The notes under the pieces were generated by a model. The model saw only the letters and a list, made by a program, of their open reading frames with translations, did not search any database and was not told the origin of the DNA. Position numbers and translations under genes: made by a program. Shown here in pieces: positions 1-8,796 of a DNA stretch of 64,000 bases; position 1 is the stretch's first letter; the number at the start of each line of letters is the position of its first letter. Where the stretch lies: assembly GCF_004000215.1 (NCBI RefSeq), contig NZ_RBVY01000003.1, forward strand, positions 292,970 to 356,969, given 5' to 3'. This DNA is from Nitratireductor alexandrii (GTDB lineage: Bacteria > Pseudomonadota > Alphaproteobacteria > Rhizobiales > Rhizobiaceae).

Positions 1-2
1 TC

Positions 3-770
3 GCTCTTCCCAAGAACTCGAAGATCAACGAAGGCAAGACCTGGCCGAAGCCGGACGGCGCGACCAACATCCGCGAATTCCGCATCTATCGCTGGTCGCC
101 GGACGATGACGACAATCCCCGCGTCGACACCTATTACGTCGACATGGACGATTGCGGGCCGATGGTGCTCGACGCGCTGTTGTGGATCAAGAACCGGGTC
201 GACCCGACGCTGACGCTGCGCCGCTCCTGTCGCGAGGGCATCTGCGGCTCCTGCGCCATGAATATCGACGGCACCAACACGCTCGCCTGCACCAAGGGCA
301 TGGACGAGATCGACGGCGGGGTGAAGGTCTACCCGCTGCCGCATATGCCGGTGGTCAAGGATCTGGTACCCGACCTGACCGTGCCCTACGCCCAGCTCTC
401 CTCGATCGAGCCCTGGCTCAAGACGGTCTCGCCCGAGCCCGCCAAGGAATGGCGCCAGAGCCACGACGACCGCACCAAGCTCGACGGGCTCTACGAGTGC
501 ATCCTGTGCTTCTGCTGCCAGACCTCGTGCCCGTCCTATTGGTGGAACGGCGATCGCTATCTCGGCCCGGCGGTGCTGCTGCAGGCCTATCGCTGGCTGA
601 TCGACAGCCGCGACGAGGCGACCGGCGAGCGGCTCGACAATCTGGAAGACCCGTTCCGGCTCTATCGCTGCCACACGATCATGAACTGTACCCAGGCCTG
701 CCCCAAGGGCCTCAACCCGGCCAAGGCGATTGCCGAGATCAAGAAGATGATGGTGGAACGGCGGGTCTAG
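3..770 (+). CDS. sdhB: Succinate dehydrogenase iron-sulfur subunit (5' end outside window)
   Basis: Iron-sulfur subunit of respiratory complex II, which passes electrons from the FAD of SdhA to ubiquinone at the inner membrane. The frame is open from the window edge, so the first residues are missing and 255 residues are visible. The [2Fe-2S] cysteines lie in [15 protein letters not shown] followed by LACTKG. The second half holds the two ferredoxin-like Cys sets, [16 protein letters not shown] and [14 protein letters not shown], which ligate the 4Fe-4S and 3Fe-4S clusters. The ending is typical of alphaproteobacterial SdhB. The usual neighbours sdhC, sdhD and sdhA would lie upstream, outside the window. 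A hairpin follows the stop codon, so this is probably the last gene of the operon. Confidence 0.97.
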   Translation, partial: ALPKNSKINEGKTWPKPDGATNIREFRIYRWSPDDDDNPRVDTYYVDMDDCGPMVLDALLWIKNRVDPTLTLRRSCREGICGSCAMNIDGTNTLACTKGMDEIDGGVKVYPLPHMPVVKDLVPDLTVPYAQLSSIEPWLKTVSPEPAKEWRQSHDDRTKLDGLYECILCFCCQTSCPSYWWNGDRYLGPAVLLQAYRWLIDSRDEATGERLDNLEDPFRLYRCHTIMNCTQACPKGLNPAKAIAEIKKMMVERRV

Positions 771-790
771 GACAAGTCTCGCAATCTTGA

Positions 791-811
791 CGGCGTTTCA
801 TCCAAACGCCG
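791..811 (+). terminator. Hairpin after sdhB, terminator-like
   Basis: A perfect 8-bp stem (CGGCGTTT / AAACGCCG) with a 5-base CATCC loop lies 20 bp after the sdhB stop. No T-run follows, so it may stabilise the 3' end or be a weak terminator of the sdh transcript. Confidence 0.5.
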
Positions 812-962
812 CTAGGAGGCAGAACCTGACGGACGAAATCGGGGCCTTTGTCACGTGTGGGCCGTGACTGCGCGCGACAGCCTCAAGCATGTTGAGCGGT
901 ACTCAAAAGACGCGACACGCGTTGGAATTACACCTCGTCGATACCCTACCGGATTGGACGCC

Positions 963-1610
963 TTGGACAGTAACGATCTCCCCCTTCTCAACCCGCTCGA
1001 GACGCGCGTTCTCGGCTGTCTGGCCGAAAAGAAAACGCTGACGCCCGATGTCTATCCGATGAGCCTCAACGGCGTGCACGGCGCGGCCAACCAGAAGACG
1101 GCGCGCGATCCGGTCATGACGCCGGAAATCGTCGAGGTGCGCCGGGCCCTTGCCCAGTTGCAGGACAAGGGCCTGGTGCGCCAGGCCTTCGCCTCGCGCG
1201 TGGAGCGCTACGAGCACCTGATGGCGCAGCGCTTTTCGCTGACCCAGGGCCAGACCGCGCTGATCGCGCTGATGATGTTGCGCGGCCCGCAGACCGCGCG
1301 CGAGCTCCTGACCCGCTCCGAGCGCATGGCAAGCTACGCCGCGCTCGACGACCTGCACGCCGATCTCGACCTTCTGATCGGCCGCAAGCCGGCCCTGGTT
1401 CAGCTCGTCGAGCGCGGCCCCGGACAGCGCGAGGACCGTTACATGCATCTTCTGTCCGGGCCGGTGGCGGCGGTCGCCCATAGCTCGCGTGCCCAGCCGC
1501 TGCCGGCACCGACGCCGAGCGCGCTGGAAAACCGCGTCGCGGCTCTCGAGCAGGAGGTGGCGGCGCTGCGCGCCGAAATCGCCGCCCTGCTCGCCGACCG
1601 CACCCCGTAG
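963..1610 (+). CDS. yceH: YceH/DUF480 family protein
   Basis: Member of the YceH (DUF480) family, built of two winged-helix-like domains; the molecular role is not established. The core runs from NPLETRVLGCLAEK through YPMSLNGVHGAANQKTARDP, with the conserved VMT segment and the later ERYEHL and EDRYMHL motifs. A C-terminal heptad segment rich in Ala, Leu and Glu (after about residue 185) looks like a short coiled coil, as is common in the family. The start is uncertain. In-frame TTG codons at 954 and 963 place the beginning where the family begins. A GTG at 855 would add 36 residues without similarity. No convincing ribosome binding site supports any of them. Confidence 0.85.
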   Translation: MDSNDLPLLNPLETRVLGCLAEKKTLTPDVYPMSLNGVHGAANQKTARDPVMTPEIVEVRRALAQLQDKGLVRQAFASRVERYEHLMAQRFSLTQGQTALIALMMLRGPQTARELLTRSERMASYAALDDLHADLDLLIGRKPALVQLVERGPGQREDRYMHLLSGPVAAVAHSSRAQPLPAPTPSALENRVAALEQEVAALRAEIAALLADRTP

Positions 1611-1711
1611 AGCCGGACGACCGTCTCCCCTCACGCAGTCGTGTTGCGCCGTGAGTTGCTCCCGAACGACCGCGGCCTAGCTTGAGGAAGGTTCGTGCCA
1701 CGGAGATCGTC

Positions 1712-2308
1712 ATGGTTCGCATTCTGACCGCCCTCGCCCTTCTTGCCGCATCGGCGTCGACGCCGCTGGCCGCGCAGGAAACCCAGACCGCGATCTTCGC
1801 CGGCGGCTGCTTCTGGTGCGTGGAATCGGATTTCGATCGTGTCCCGGGCGTGACGGCGACGGTCTCGGGTTATTCGGGTGGCGAACTGGAAAACCCGACC
1901 TACCGCAACCATACCGGCCATCGCGAAGTGGTCAGGATCGAGTTCGATCCGTCGAAGACCAGCTATCGTGCACTGGTCGACATCTTCTTCCGCTCCGTCG
2001 ACCCGACCGACGCCGGCGGGCAGTTCTGCGACCGGGGCCATGCCTACACCACCGCCGTCTACGCCCTTGACGACCAACAAAAGACCGCCGCCGAAAACGC
2101 GAAAGCCGACGCTCAGGCCGAACTCGGCAGGCCGATCGTCACCCCGGTGGAGCCGGCCGGCGCGTTCTGGGAGGCGGAAGCCTACCACCAGGATTATTAC
2201 CGCAAGAATCCGCTGCGCTATAAATATTACCGCTATGCGTGCGGTCGCGACGACCGCGTCGAGGAATTGTGGGGCAAGGCCGCCCATCGCGGCATCCCGG
2301 CGCATTAG
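1712..2308 (+). CDS. msrA: Peptide-methionine (S)-S-oxide reductase MsrA, exported
   Basis: Reduces methionine-S-sulfoxide in oxidised proteins back to methionine. The catalytic motif GGCFWC places the nucleophile at Cys33 with Cys36 after it. SGYSGG, the HREVVRIEFDP strand and AEAYHQDYY are further family signatures. The ATG at 1712 is preceded by GGAG 8 bases upstream. It opens a signal peptide (MVRILTALALLAAS... ending near PLAAQ), so the enzyme is probably periplasmic. The protein is 198 aa, normal for MsrA plus a leader. The TAG stop coincides with the left edge of a dispersed repeat. Confidence 0.95.
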   Translation: MVRILTALALLAASASTPLAAQETQTAIFAGGCFWCVESDFDRVPGVTATVSGYSGGELENPTYRNHTGHREVVRIEFDPSKTSYRALVDIFFRSVDPTDAGGQFCDRGHAYTTAVYALDDQQKTAAENAKADAQAELGRPIVTPVEPAGAFWEAEAYHQDYYRKNPLRYKYYRYACGRDDRVEELWGKAAHRGIPAH

Positions 2309-2410
2309 AGCGTTTACAGGCGAAATGGAAGCCGGTTCGCCGTTCGCAAACGCGTTAAAACAATGAGTTGGAGCCGGTCTGCCAATCCGGGAAAAGCAGA
2401 ACGGTTCTTG
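2306..2410 (+). repeat. RIME-like intergenic repeat, copy 1
   Basis: Copy 1 of a roughly 100 bp element found four times in the window. The left half holds GGCGAA...TTCGCC within an outer GCGTTT...AAACGC dyad. The right half holds a longer hairpin (GAGCCGGTCTGC...GCAGAACGGCTC in the best copies; here the right arm has drifted to GCAGAACGGTTC). It lies between msrA (+) and the dehydrogenase gene (-), which converge. The TAG that ends msrA is also the TAG that begins the element. It resembles the intergenic mosaic elements (RIME) of rhizobia in size and layout; that family name is from memory. Confidence 0.85.
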
Positions 2411-2494
2411 CATAGTTCGCCCCGCTCCTCCGCGAAAGGATATCGTGATCGCGTCCTGGAACACGGGGCCGGGGCGTTTGGGGCGGCGCTTGGC

Positions 2495-3646
2495 CTATCG
2501 GGCGGTCTTCGTCCGCCGTGCCTTTTTCGCTCGCGCGCTTTCGATATGTTCGAGCGCAATCGTTTCGGCAACCGCGTCGGTGGTGCGGCCCTCCGCCTCC
2601 GCGCGCCGGAAGATCGCGGCGAGCGTGCGCGGGATCACCCCCACCCGTTTGATCGCCGCCTCCGCATCGTAGCCCGGCGGCGTCAGTTCCTCGGCAACGT
2701 TGATCAGCCCGCCCGCATTGATGACGTAGTCCGGCGCATAGAGGATGCCGCGCGCGCGCAGTCTTTCGGCATCCTGCGGGGTGGCAAGCTGGTTGTTGGC
2801 CGAGCCGGCGACGATGCCGGCCTTCAGGAGCGGAATTGTCGTTTCGGACAGCACCGCGCCCAGAGCGCAGGGCGCGAAGACGTCGACATCGGCCGTCACG
2901 ATCGCATCGCCTTCCAGGGCGACAGCGTCGAGATGCGCGACCGCCTTCTCGGCCCGGGCGGGGTCGATATCGCTCACGAAGAGCCGCGCCCCCTCGTTTC
3001 GCAGCCGTTTGGCCAGCGACCAGCCGACCGCGCCCAGCCCCTGCACCGCAACACGCACGCCGTCGAGCTTTTCCGAGCCGGTCTTATGTTTCAGGGCCGC
3101 TTTGATGCCCAAAAACACGCCTTGTGCGGTGACCGGCGAGGGATTGCCGCTTCCGCCGCGTGTCGTTCCGCTCACGTTCGGCGCGCGCGCCCGCAGATAA
3201 TCGGCATCGGCCAGCGACAGGCCGACATCCTCGGCGGTGATGTACTGGCCTTCGAGCGCGGCCAGCATTTCGGCATAGGCGTCGAGAAGCTCGGGCGTCT
3301 TGTCCGCCTTGGCATCGGCCACGATCACCGCCTTGCCGCCGCCGAGCGCCAGGCCCGCCACCGCCGCCTTCAGCGTCATGCCGTGCGACAGTCTGAGCGC
3401 GTCGGTGAGCGCCGCCTCGAAACTCTCGTGCGGCCATACGCGCGTGCCGCCGAGGGCGGGCCCGAGCGTGGTGTCGTGCACGGCGACGATGGCGGTCAGC
3501 CCGCGCGCCTCGTCGCGCCCGAGCCAGACCTGTTCGTGATCGGCGAAATCCGCGAGTCGGCTGGCTTTTTCGGTAATGTCGCTGAGTTTCAGGCTCGATT
3601 TTCCGCCCGGCACCTTGACCGTGCGCGGCTCAGCCGCATGCAGCAT
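2495..3646 (-). CDS. Leu/Phe/Val/Glu dehydrogenase family, leucine-dehydrogenase-like
   Basis: NAD-dependent amino acid dehydrogenase that reversibly deaminates a branched-chain or aromatic amino acid to its 2-oxo acid. Lys93 in GMTLKAA and Lys105 in LGGGKAVI are spaced 12 apart, as are the substrate-binding and catalytic lysines of Bacillus leucine dehydrogenase (K68/K80). The NAD-binding glycine motif is VQGLGAVG, and DVFAPCALGAVL and NAGGLINVAEE are family signatures. ATG at 3646 follows GGGAGGAGACGTC, a strong ribosome binding site, so this start is preferred over one 22 codons upstream. At 383 aa it is near family length. Substrate (Leu, Val, Phe) cannot be read from the sequence; liv and mmsA in the window fit a branched-chain role. 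Confidence 0.9.
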   Translation of the reverse strand: MLHAAEPRTVKVPGGKSSLKLSDITEKASRLADFADHEQVWLGRDEARGLTAIVAVHDTTLGPALGGTRVWPHESFEAALTDALRLSHGMTLKAAVAGLALGGGKAVIVADAKADKTPELLDAYAEMLAALEGQYITAEDVGLSLADADYLRARAPNVSGTTRGGSGNPSPVTAQGVFLGIKAALKHKTGSEKLDGVRVAVQGLGAVGWSLAKRLRNEGARLFVSDIDPARAEKAVAHLDAVALEGDAIVTADVDVFAPCALGAVLSETTIPLLKAGIVAGSANNQLATPQDAERLRARGILYAPDYVINAGGLINVAEELTPPGYDAEAAIKRVGVIPRTLAAIFRRAEAEGRTTDAVAETIALEHIESARAKKARRTKTAR

Positions 3647-3845
3647 GACGTCTCCTCCCGCTTCGAGGCCGCGAAACCATCGCTGACGGGTATCGGGCGG
3701 CCTTTGATGCATTATAGGCCGGTCGGGGCGACTTTTGGTTACGAACTGCCGGCCTTCGGCGATCCGACCTTGCGCGGCGACCGCCGAAACCGGTCACAAT
3801 CGTTCGGCAGCCCGGCTGGCGAACACGCTGGCCCGCCGGCTTGGC

Positions 3846-5081
3846 TCAGATCGCCTCGCCGCGCAGAAGCCGCGGCGCCTCGCCGGCCAGGCCCGCCGCC
3901 TGACGGATGAAGAACTCCTTCAGCCGGGGCATCCGGTCGACCATGCCGAGCCCGAGATCGCGCACCGCGCGCAAGGGTCCGAAATCGTTGGAGAACATGC
4001 GGTTGAGCACATCGGTGGTAATGCCCATCTGCACCGTGTCGAAGCGGCGCCAGCGCGCGTAGCGCTCCAGCACGTCGAGCGCGCCGATATCCTCGCCGAG
4101 CCGATCGGCCTCCACCACCACTTCGGCCAGAGCGGCGGCATCCTTGAAGCCGAGATTGAGCCCCTGGCCGGCGATCGGATGAATCCCGTGTGCCGCATCG
4201 CCCGCCAGTGCGAAGCGAGGCGCGACGAATTCGCGCGCCAATGTCAGTCCGAGAGGCCAGGCCCGGCGCGGCCCCTCGACACTGATCTCGCCGAGCTTCA
4301 GCCCGAAGCGGAGCTCCAGTTCCGTCTCGAAGACGATATCGTCCTCGGCGACGAGACGCTCGGCCTCCTCGGTGCGTTCCGTCCACACGATCGACGAACG
4401 GTTTCCCGTCAGCGGCAGCGTCGCGAACGGACCGGCCGGCAGAAAATGCTCCTCCGCGCGGCCGTTGTGCGGGCGTTCGTGCTTGACCGTGCACACGATA
4501 CCCGATTGGCCGTAATCCCAATGCACCGTCTTGATGCCGGCCATGTCGCGCAGGCGCGACTTCACCCCGTCGGCGGCAACCAGCAGGGACGCCTCGATCG
4601 CAGCCCCATCGGCCAGCGCGACGGTGACGCCTGCCGGTCCGACGTCGAAGCGCTCGACCGCCACCCCTTCCAGGAGATCGATGCCGAGTTCGGCCGCACG
4701 CCGCCGCAAGGCGCCGTTCAGCACCTTATTGGGCGTCATGTGCGCGAACGGCTCGCCGGCCGAGACCTCGCCGTCGAACGTCAAGAACACCGGGCGCACC
4801 GGGTCGGACGTGCGCGAATCGGTGACGACCATATCGGTGATCGCCTGCGCCTGCGGCGCGATCTCGTCCCAGCAGCCGAGCTGCGACAGCATCCGGCAGG
4901 CTGCCGCCGCGATCGCCGAGGCCCGGCCGTCGCGTTGCCACACGCCCGCGGGCGCGGCGTCGACCACGACGATCTTCAGTGCGGGCCGCGCCTGCGCGAT
5001 CGATACCGCCGTCGCCAGCCCGACATATCCCGCACCCGCGATCACGACGTCGACACGTCCGCGTTTTGCCATTTTCGCCAT
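3846..5081 (-). CDS. UbiH/UbiF/VisC/COQ6-type FAD-dependent hydroxylase
   Basis: Flavoprotein monooxygenase of the ubiquinone-ring hydroxylase family. It has the N-terminal dinucleotide motif GAGYVGLATA (from about residue 16), the central LLVAADGVKSRLRD segment (DG motif), and the C-terminal FAD signature LAGDAAHGIHPIAGQGLNLG. ATG at 5081 has GAGGAG 8 bases upstream and starts MAKMAKRGRVDVV. The 411-aa length is right for the family. It is divergent from tesB and stands about 200 bp upstream of the dehydrogenase gene. Which ring position (C5, C6 or C1) it hydroxylates cannot be assigned from sequence alone, so no ubi letter is given. Confidence 0.92.
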   Translation of the reverse strand: MAKMAKRGRVDVVIAGAGYVGLATAVSIAQARPALKIVVVDAAPAGVWQRDGRASAIAAAACRMLSQLGCWDEIAPQAQAITDMVVTDSRTSDPVRPVFLTFDGEVSAGEPFAHMTPNKVLNGALRRRAAELGIDLLEGVAVERFDVGPAGVTVALADGAAIEASLLVAADGVKSRLRDMAGIKTVHWDYGQSGIVCTVKHERPHNGRAEEHFLPAGPFATLPLTGNRSSIVWTERTEEAERLVAEDDIVFETELELRFGLKLGEISVEGPRRAWPLGLTLAREFVAPRFALAGDAAHGIHPIAGQGLNLGFKDAAALAEVVVEADRLGEDIGALDVLERYARWRRFDTVQMGITTDVLNRMFSNDFGPLRAVRDLGLGMVDRMPRLKEFFIRQAAGLAGEAPRLLRGEAI

Positions 5082-5215
5082 CACCAACTCCTCTGTGCGC
5101 AGGCCGGATCGTGGCGCGCAGCCCCTCGATCCGGTTGACTTCGCCCTTGCCTTTCTGCTCGAAAACCCGCCAAGTCTGAACAATCGGACATGTCGACGAA
5201 AGCGGGGCCGTGACG

Positions 5216-6094
5216 ATGTCGCCAGCCATGCAGGAACTTCTGGCCATTCTCGACCTCGAGCGGCTGGAACACAATCTGTTTCGTGGTCGCAGCCCGCAAA
5301 CGGCCTGGCAACGCGTGTTCGGCGGCCAGACCATCGGTCAGGCCCTCGTCGCCGCCCAGCGCACCGTCGACGCCGACCGGCAGGTGCATTCGCTCCACGG
5401 CTATTTCATGCGTCCCGGCGACACCAAGGTGCCGATCGTCTACGAGGTCGACCGCATCCGCGACGGCGGCTCCTTCACCACGCGCCGGGTTGTCGCCGTC
5501 CAGCATGGCAAGGCGATCTTTTCGCTCGAGGCTTCCTTCCAGCTCGCCGAACCGGGGCTCGATCATCAATTCCCCATGCCGCTCGACGTGCCGCCGCCCG
5601 AAAAACTCAAAACCCAGCGCGAACTGCTCGAGCATATGGACAACGTGCCCGACACGATTCGCCGCTTCTGGGCCCGTGAACGGCCGCTGGAGATCAAACC
5701 GGTCAATCTCGAGCACTACACGAGCCGCGACAAGCTGCCGCCGCGCCAGAACATCTGGCTGCGGACCACCGGCCCGGTGCCCGACCAATGGCCGTTGCGC
5801 GCCGCGGTCCTTGCCTATCTCTCCGACATGACCCTTCTCGACACCTCGACCTTCGCGCATGGGCGTGCCGTTTTCGATCCCGACCTCCAGGTCGCCAGCC
5901 TCGACCATGCGATGTGGTTCCACCGCGAGCACCCGCTCGACGACTGGTTGCTCTACACCCAGGACAGCCCCTCCACCTCTGGCGCCCGCGGCTTCACCCG
6001 CGGTGCCATCTATGGCCGCGACGGGGTGCTGATCGCTTCGGTCGCCCAGGAAGGGCTGATTCGGCTCCGCAGCGAGCCCAGGGCCAAAGCCTAA
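5216..6094 (+). CDS. tesB: Acyl-CoA thioesterase II
   Basis: Double-hotdog thioesterase that hydrolyses medium- and long-chain acyl-CoAs to free acid and CoA. Landmarks are LFRGRSPQTAWQRVFGGQ near the N terminus, LHGYFMRPGD, DGGSFTTRRVVA, YLSDMTLLDT and VAQEGLIR at the end. Counting from the ATG at 5216, the Asp of LSDM is residue 204 and the Gln of AQEG is 278, the positions of the catalytic residues in E. coli TesB. This supports that start over an in-frame GTG two codons earlier. The protein is 292 aa. It is divergent from the hydroxylase gene, with 134 bp between starts. Confidence 0.95.
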   Translation: MSPAMQELLAILDLERLEHNLFRGRSPQTAWQRVFGGQTIGQALVAAQRTVDADRQVHSLHGYFMRPGDTKVPIVYEVDRIRDGGSFTTRRVVAVQHGKAIFSLEASFQLAEPGLDHQFPMPLDVPPPEKLKTQRELLEHMDNVPDTIRRFWARERPLEIKPVNLEHYTSRDKLPPRQNIWLRTTGPVPDQWPLRAAVLAYLSDMTLLDTSTFAHGRAVFDPDLQVASLDHAMWFHREHPLDDWLLYTQDSPSTSGARGFTRGAIYGRDGVLIASVAQEGLIRLRSEPRAKA

Positions 6095-6116
6095 ATTTTG
6101 GGCACAACCTTCGTTC

Positions 6117-6133
6117 TGCACGATATTTTTGCA
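6117..6133 (+). promoter_or_regulatory. Candidate NtrC binding site
   Basis: A 17-bp dyad, TGCA-N9-TGCA, embedded in CTGCA...TGCAG, with the length and end bases of NtrC enhancer sites (TGCACC-N5-GGTGCA). It lies about 100 bp upstream of the sigma-54 promoter of glnK, the normal enhancer distance. The inner CC/GG positions do not match consensus. Confidence 0.5.
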
Positions 6134-6220
6134 GAAACACCATTCGCAAATGCCGGGCTGCGCGACGCCCGATCCGATTTCCCGAAACATTTCAGGCTAT
6201 TGTTCGTAGGCCATCGAAAC

Positions 6221-6236
6221 TGGCACGGAGCTTGAA
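6221..6236 (+). promoter_or_regulatory. Sigma-54 promoter of glnK-amtB
   Basis: TGGCAC, five bases, then TTGA: the -24 element is perfect and the -12 element has TTGA in place of TTGC, with correct spacing. It is 85 bp upstream of the glnK ATG. glnK-amtB operons are classically RpoN/NtrC dependent. Confidence 0.8.
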
Positions 6237-6314
6237 TCACCCTTTTCACGCTCCGGTCGCCCGCGGGCCGCCGGCGGTGTGATGGAACGCGGGACCCCGC
6301 ACAAACAAGGGTGA

Positions 6315-6659
<345 letters not shown>

Positions 6660-6687
6660 CCGTCATTCCGATTTCAAGGAGACCAAG

Positions 6688-8043
6688 ATGACCATTCCAA
6701 CGCTTATCCGGCGCGGCCTTCGGCCCGCCCTGGCCGGCGGCCTGAGCGCCGGTGCCCTTGCCCCTTTCGCCGCCTATGCCCAGGACACGGCCGAGGCGGC
6801 CGCACCCATCATGGACAAGGGCGACACCGCGTTCATGATGATCGCCACCGTGCTGGTGCTGTTCATGATCCTGCCGGGCTTGGCGCTGTTTTACGGCGGG
6901 CTGGTTCGCGCCAAGAACATGCTGTCGGTGCTGATGCAATGCACGATGATCACCGCCGTCGTCATCGTGATCTGGACCGTGTGGGGCTATTCCTTCGCCT
7001 TCGGCGGCAGCACCAGCCCGTTCTGGGGTGGGTTCGGCAAGCTGTTCCTGTCCGGCGTGACGATGGACAGCACCGCGGCGACCTTCACCGACGGGGTCGT
7101 CATTCCCGAACTGGTCTTCATCTGCTTTCAGATGACCTTCGCCTGCATCACGCCGGCGCTGATCGTCGGCGCCTTCGCCGAACGGGTGAAGTTTTCGGCC
7201 GTGGTGCTGTTCGTCGTCCTGTGGGTCACCTTCGTCTATTTCCCAATCGCTCACATGGTCTGGGACGGCAGCGGGCTGCTGTTCGGCTGGGGCGCGCTCG
7301 ACTTCGCCGGCGGCACCGTGGTGCATATCAATGCCGGCATCGCCGGTCTCGTCGGGTGCATGATGATCGGCAAGCGCATCGGCTACGGCAAGGACAACAT
7401 GGCCCCGCATTCCATGACCCTGACCATGGTCGGCGCCTCGATGCTGTGGGTGGGCTGGTTCGGCTTCAATGCCGGCTCCAACCTCGAGGCGACCGGCGGC
7501 GCGGCACTTGCCATGATCAACACCTTCACCGCGACCGCCGGCGCGATCATCGCCTGGGTAGTGATCGAGGCGCTTGCGCGCGGCAAGGCCTCCATGCTGG
7601 GCGCGGCTTCCGGCGTCATCGCCGGCCTGGTCGCGGTGACGCCGGCCGCCGGGCTGGTCGGCCCGGTCGGCGCCATCGTGCTCGGCGCCATCGCCAGCGC
7701 GGTGTGTTATTATTTCGTCGCCGTCGTGAAGATCAAACTCGGTTACGACGATTCGCTGGACGTGTTCGGCATTCACGGCATTGGCGGCATCGTCGGCGCG
7801 ATCGGCACCGGCATCTTCGCCTCCTCCGCGCTGGGCGGCGTCGGCTATGCCGAGGGCGTGTCGATGGCCGGGCAGGTCTGGACGCAGATCCTGGCCGTCC
7901 TCGTCACCATCGTGTGGTGCGGCATCGGCTCGGCGATCTTCTACAAGCTCACCGATGTGTTGATCGGACTCAGGCCGGCCGAGGACGCCGAACGTCAAGG
8001 CCTCGACCTGACCTCGCACGGCGAGGCCGCCTACCACTCGTAA
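6688..8043 (+). CDS. amtB: Ammonium transporter AmtB
   Basis: Trimeric inner-membrane ammonium channel of the Amt/Rh family. ATG at 6688 has AAGGAG 6 bases upstream and begins a signal-peptide-like stretch ending near FAAYAQ. Then follow about eleven transmembrane helices. The pore histidine pair is visible in GTVVHINAGIAG and DVFGIHGIGG, and the first helix carries LALFYGGLVRAKN. The 451-aa length is normal. It is cotranscribed with glnK, whose product gates it, and is followed by a strong hairpin. Confidence 0.97.
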   Translation: MTIPTLIRRGLRPALAGGLSAGALAPFAAYAQDTAEAAAPIMDKGDTAFMMIATVLVLFMILPGLALFYGGLVRAKNMLSVLMQCTMITAVVIVIWTVWGYSFAFGGSTSPFWGGFGKLFLSGVTMDSTAATFTDGVVIPELVFICFQMTFACITPALIVGAFAERVKFSAVVLFVVLWVTFVYFPIAHMVWDGSGLLFGWGALDFAGGTVVHINAGIAGLVGCMMIGKRIGYGKDNMAPHSMTLTMVGASMLWVGWFGFNAGSNLEATGGAALAMINTFTATAGAIIAWVVIEALARGKASMLGAASGVIAGLVAVTPAAGLVGPVGAIVLGAIASAVCYYFVAVVKIKLGYDDSLDVFGIHGIGGIVGAIGTGIFASSALGGVGYAEGVSMAGQVWTQILAVLVTIVWCGIGSAIFYKLTDVLIGLRPAEDAERQGLDLTSHGEAAYHS

Positions 8044-8049
8044 CGCCAA

Positions 8050-8079
8050 TTCCGGCCGGCAGCCTCCTGCCGGCCGGAA
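8050..8079 (+). terminator. Terminator-type hairpin after amtB
   Basis: A perfect 13-bp inverted repeat (TTCCGGCCGGCAG / CTGCCGGCCGGAA) with a 4-base loop begins 7 bp after the amtB stop. It is very stable but has no clean T-run after it. Confidence 0.7.
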
Positions 8080-8210
8080 CGTTCAGAGCGCCTGCTGACA
8101 AAAAAGACCCGGTTCCGCGGTCCCGCTTATACGAAGCGAGACTTGAATCGGGCTCCATTCTCTCCTCATATCCTAGTCGCCGCGTGGGGGCGCCGGGGGA
8201 GGGGAGAGCA

Positions 8211-8636
8211 TTGTCTCTGGAAGATCAATATCGCATCGTCCAAGCGATCAGCCGTCAGTTCGAAATCGAACAGGGCCTGATCGCCAGCCGGCTCAACTGG
8301 AACCTGACTTTTCAGGGCTTTATGATCGCCAGCTATGCGCTGGTCGCGACGGCCACGACGTCCGATCCAGCGCGCTTTTGGATACACGGCGTGATCACCC
8401 TGGTCGGGATCCTCGTTGCCGCCTCGACCTGGGCGGGCATCGAGGCATCGTCGCGCCGAACCAGCGCGCTGCGCAAACACTGGTTCAGGGTCGTGGGCGA
8501 CGACTCGCCATTCCCCCGTCCGTTTTCGGAACGCGCCGGATCGCTGATGGGCAGGCTGCCACCGCGCTTCATATGCGGATCGCTCATTTTGATGTGGACG
8601 GCGCTGGGCGCCGTGGGTTCGGGTCTGTCCTTCTAG
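8211..8636 (+). CDS. Small membrane protein of unknown function
   Basis: A 141-aa protein I do not recognise by name. It starts at TTG 8211, preceded by GGGGAGGGGAGAGCA, a good ribosome binding site. The sequence has a soluble N-terminal helix (SLEDQYRIVQAISRQFEIEQ), two hydrophobic segments in the middle (around FMIASYALVATA and VITLVGILVAASTWAGI), a basic loop (RRTSALRKHW) and a C-terminal hydrophobic segment (SLILMWTALGAVGSGL). This suggests three membrane spans. It lies alone between the amtB terminator and ftsK. Confidence 0.65.
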   Translation: MSLEDQYRIVQAISRQFEIEQGLIASRLNWNLTFQGFMIASYALVATATTSDPARFWIHGVITLVGILVAASTWAGIEASSRRTSALRKHWFRVVGDDSPFPRPFSERAGSLMGRLPPRFICGSLILMWTALGAVGSGLSF

Positions 8637-8796
8637 CAGGCTACCGGAGCCACCATCCCGTTTTTAAAAACGCGATATCCCCTGGCTCGCAAATACGCAT
8701 GGTTAATGGGGCTTTAACCCTCGCTTTCTAGGGTGGGTCGCGGCCTGCCGTCCGGATCGATCGGCTGGACGGCGGCACGCGTACGAGGAAGGCGAG

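Noticed and set aside
2363-3910. A 515-codon plus-strand frame over the Leu/Val dehydrogenase gene
   Set aside because: Antisense shadow; no recognisable motif, Arg-rich translation, no ribosome binding site, and it crosses a dispersed repeat.
3735-5138. A 467-codon plus-strand frame opposite the UbiH/COQ6-type hydroxylase
   Set aside because: Antisense shadow of a gene with intact FAD motifs; its own translation is Arg/His-rich without domains.
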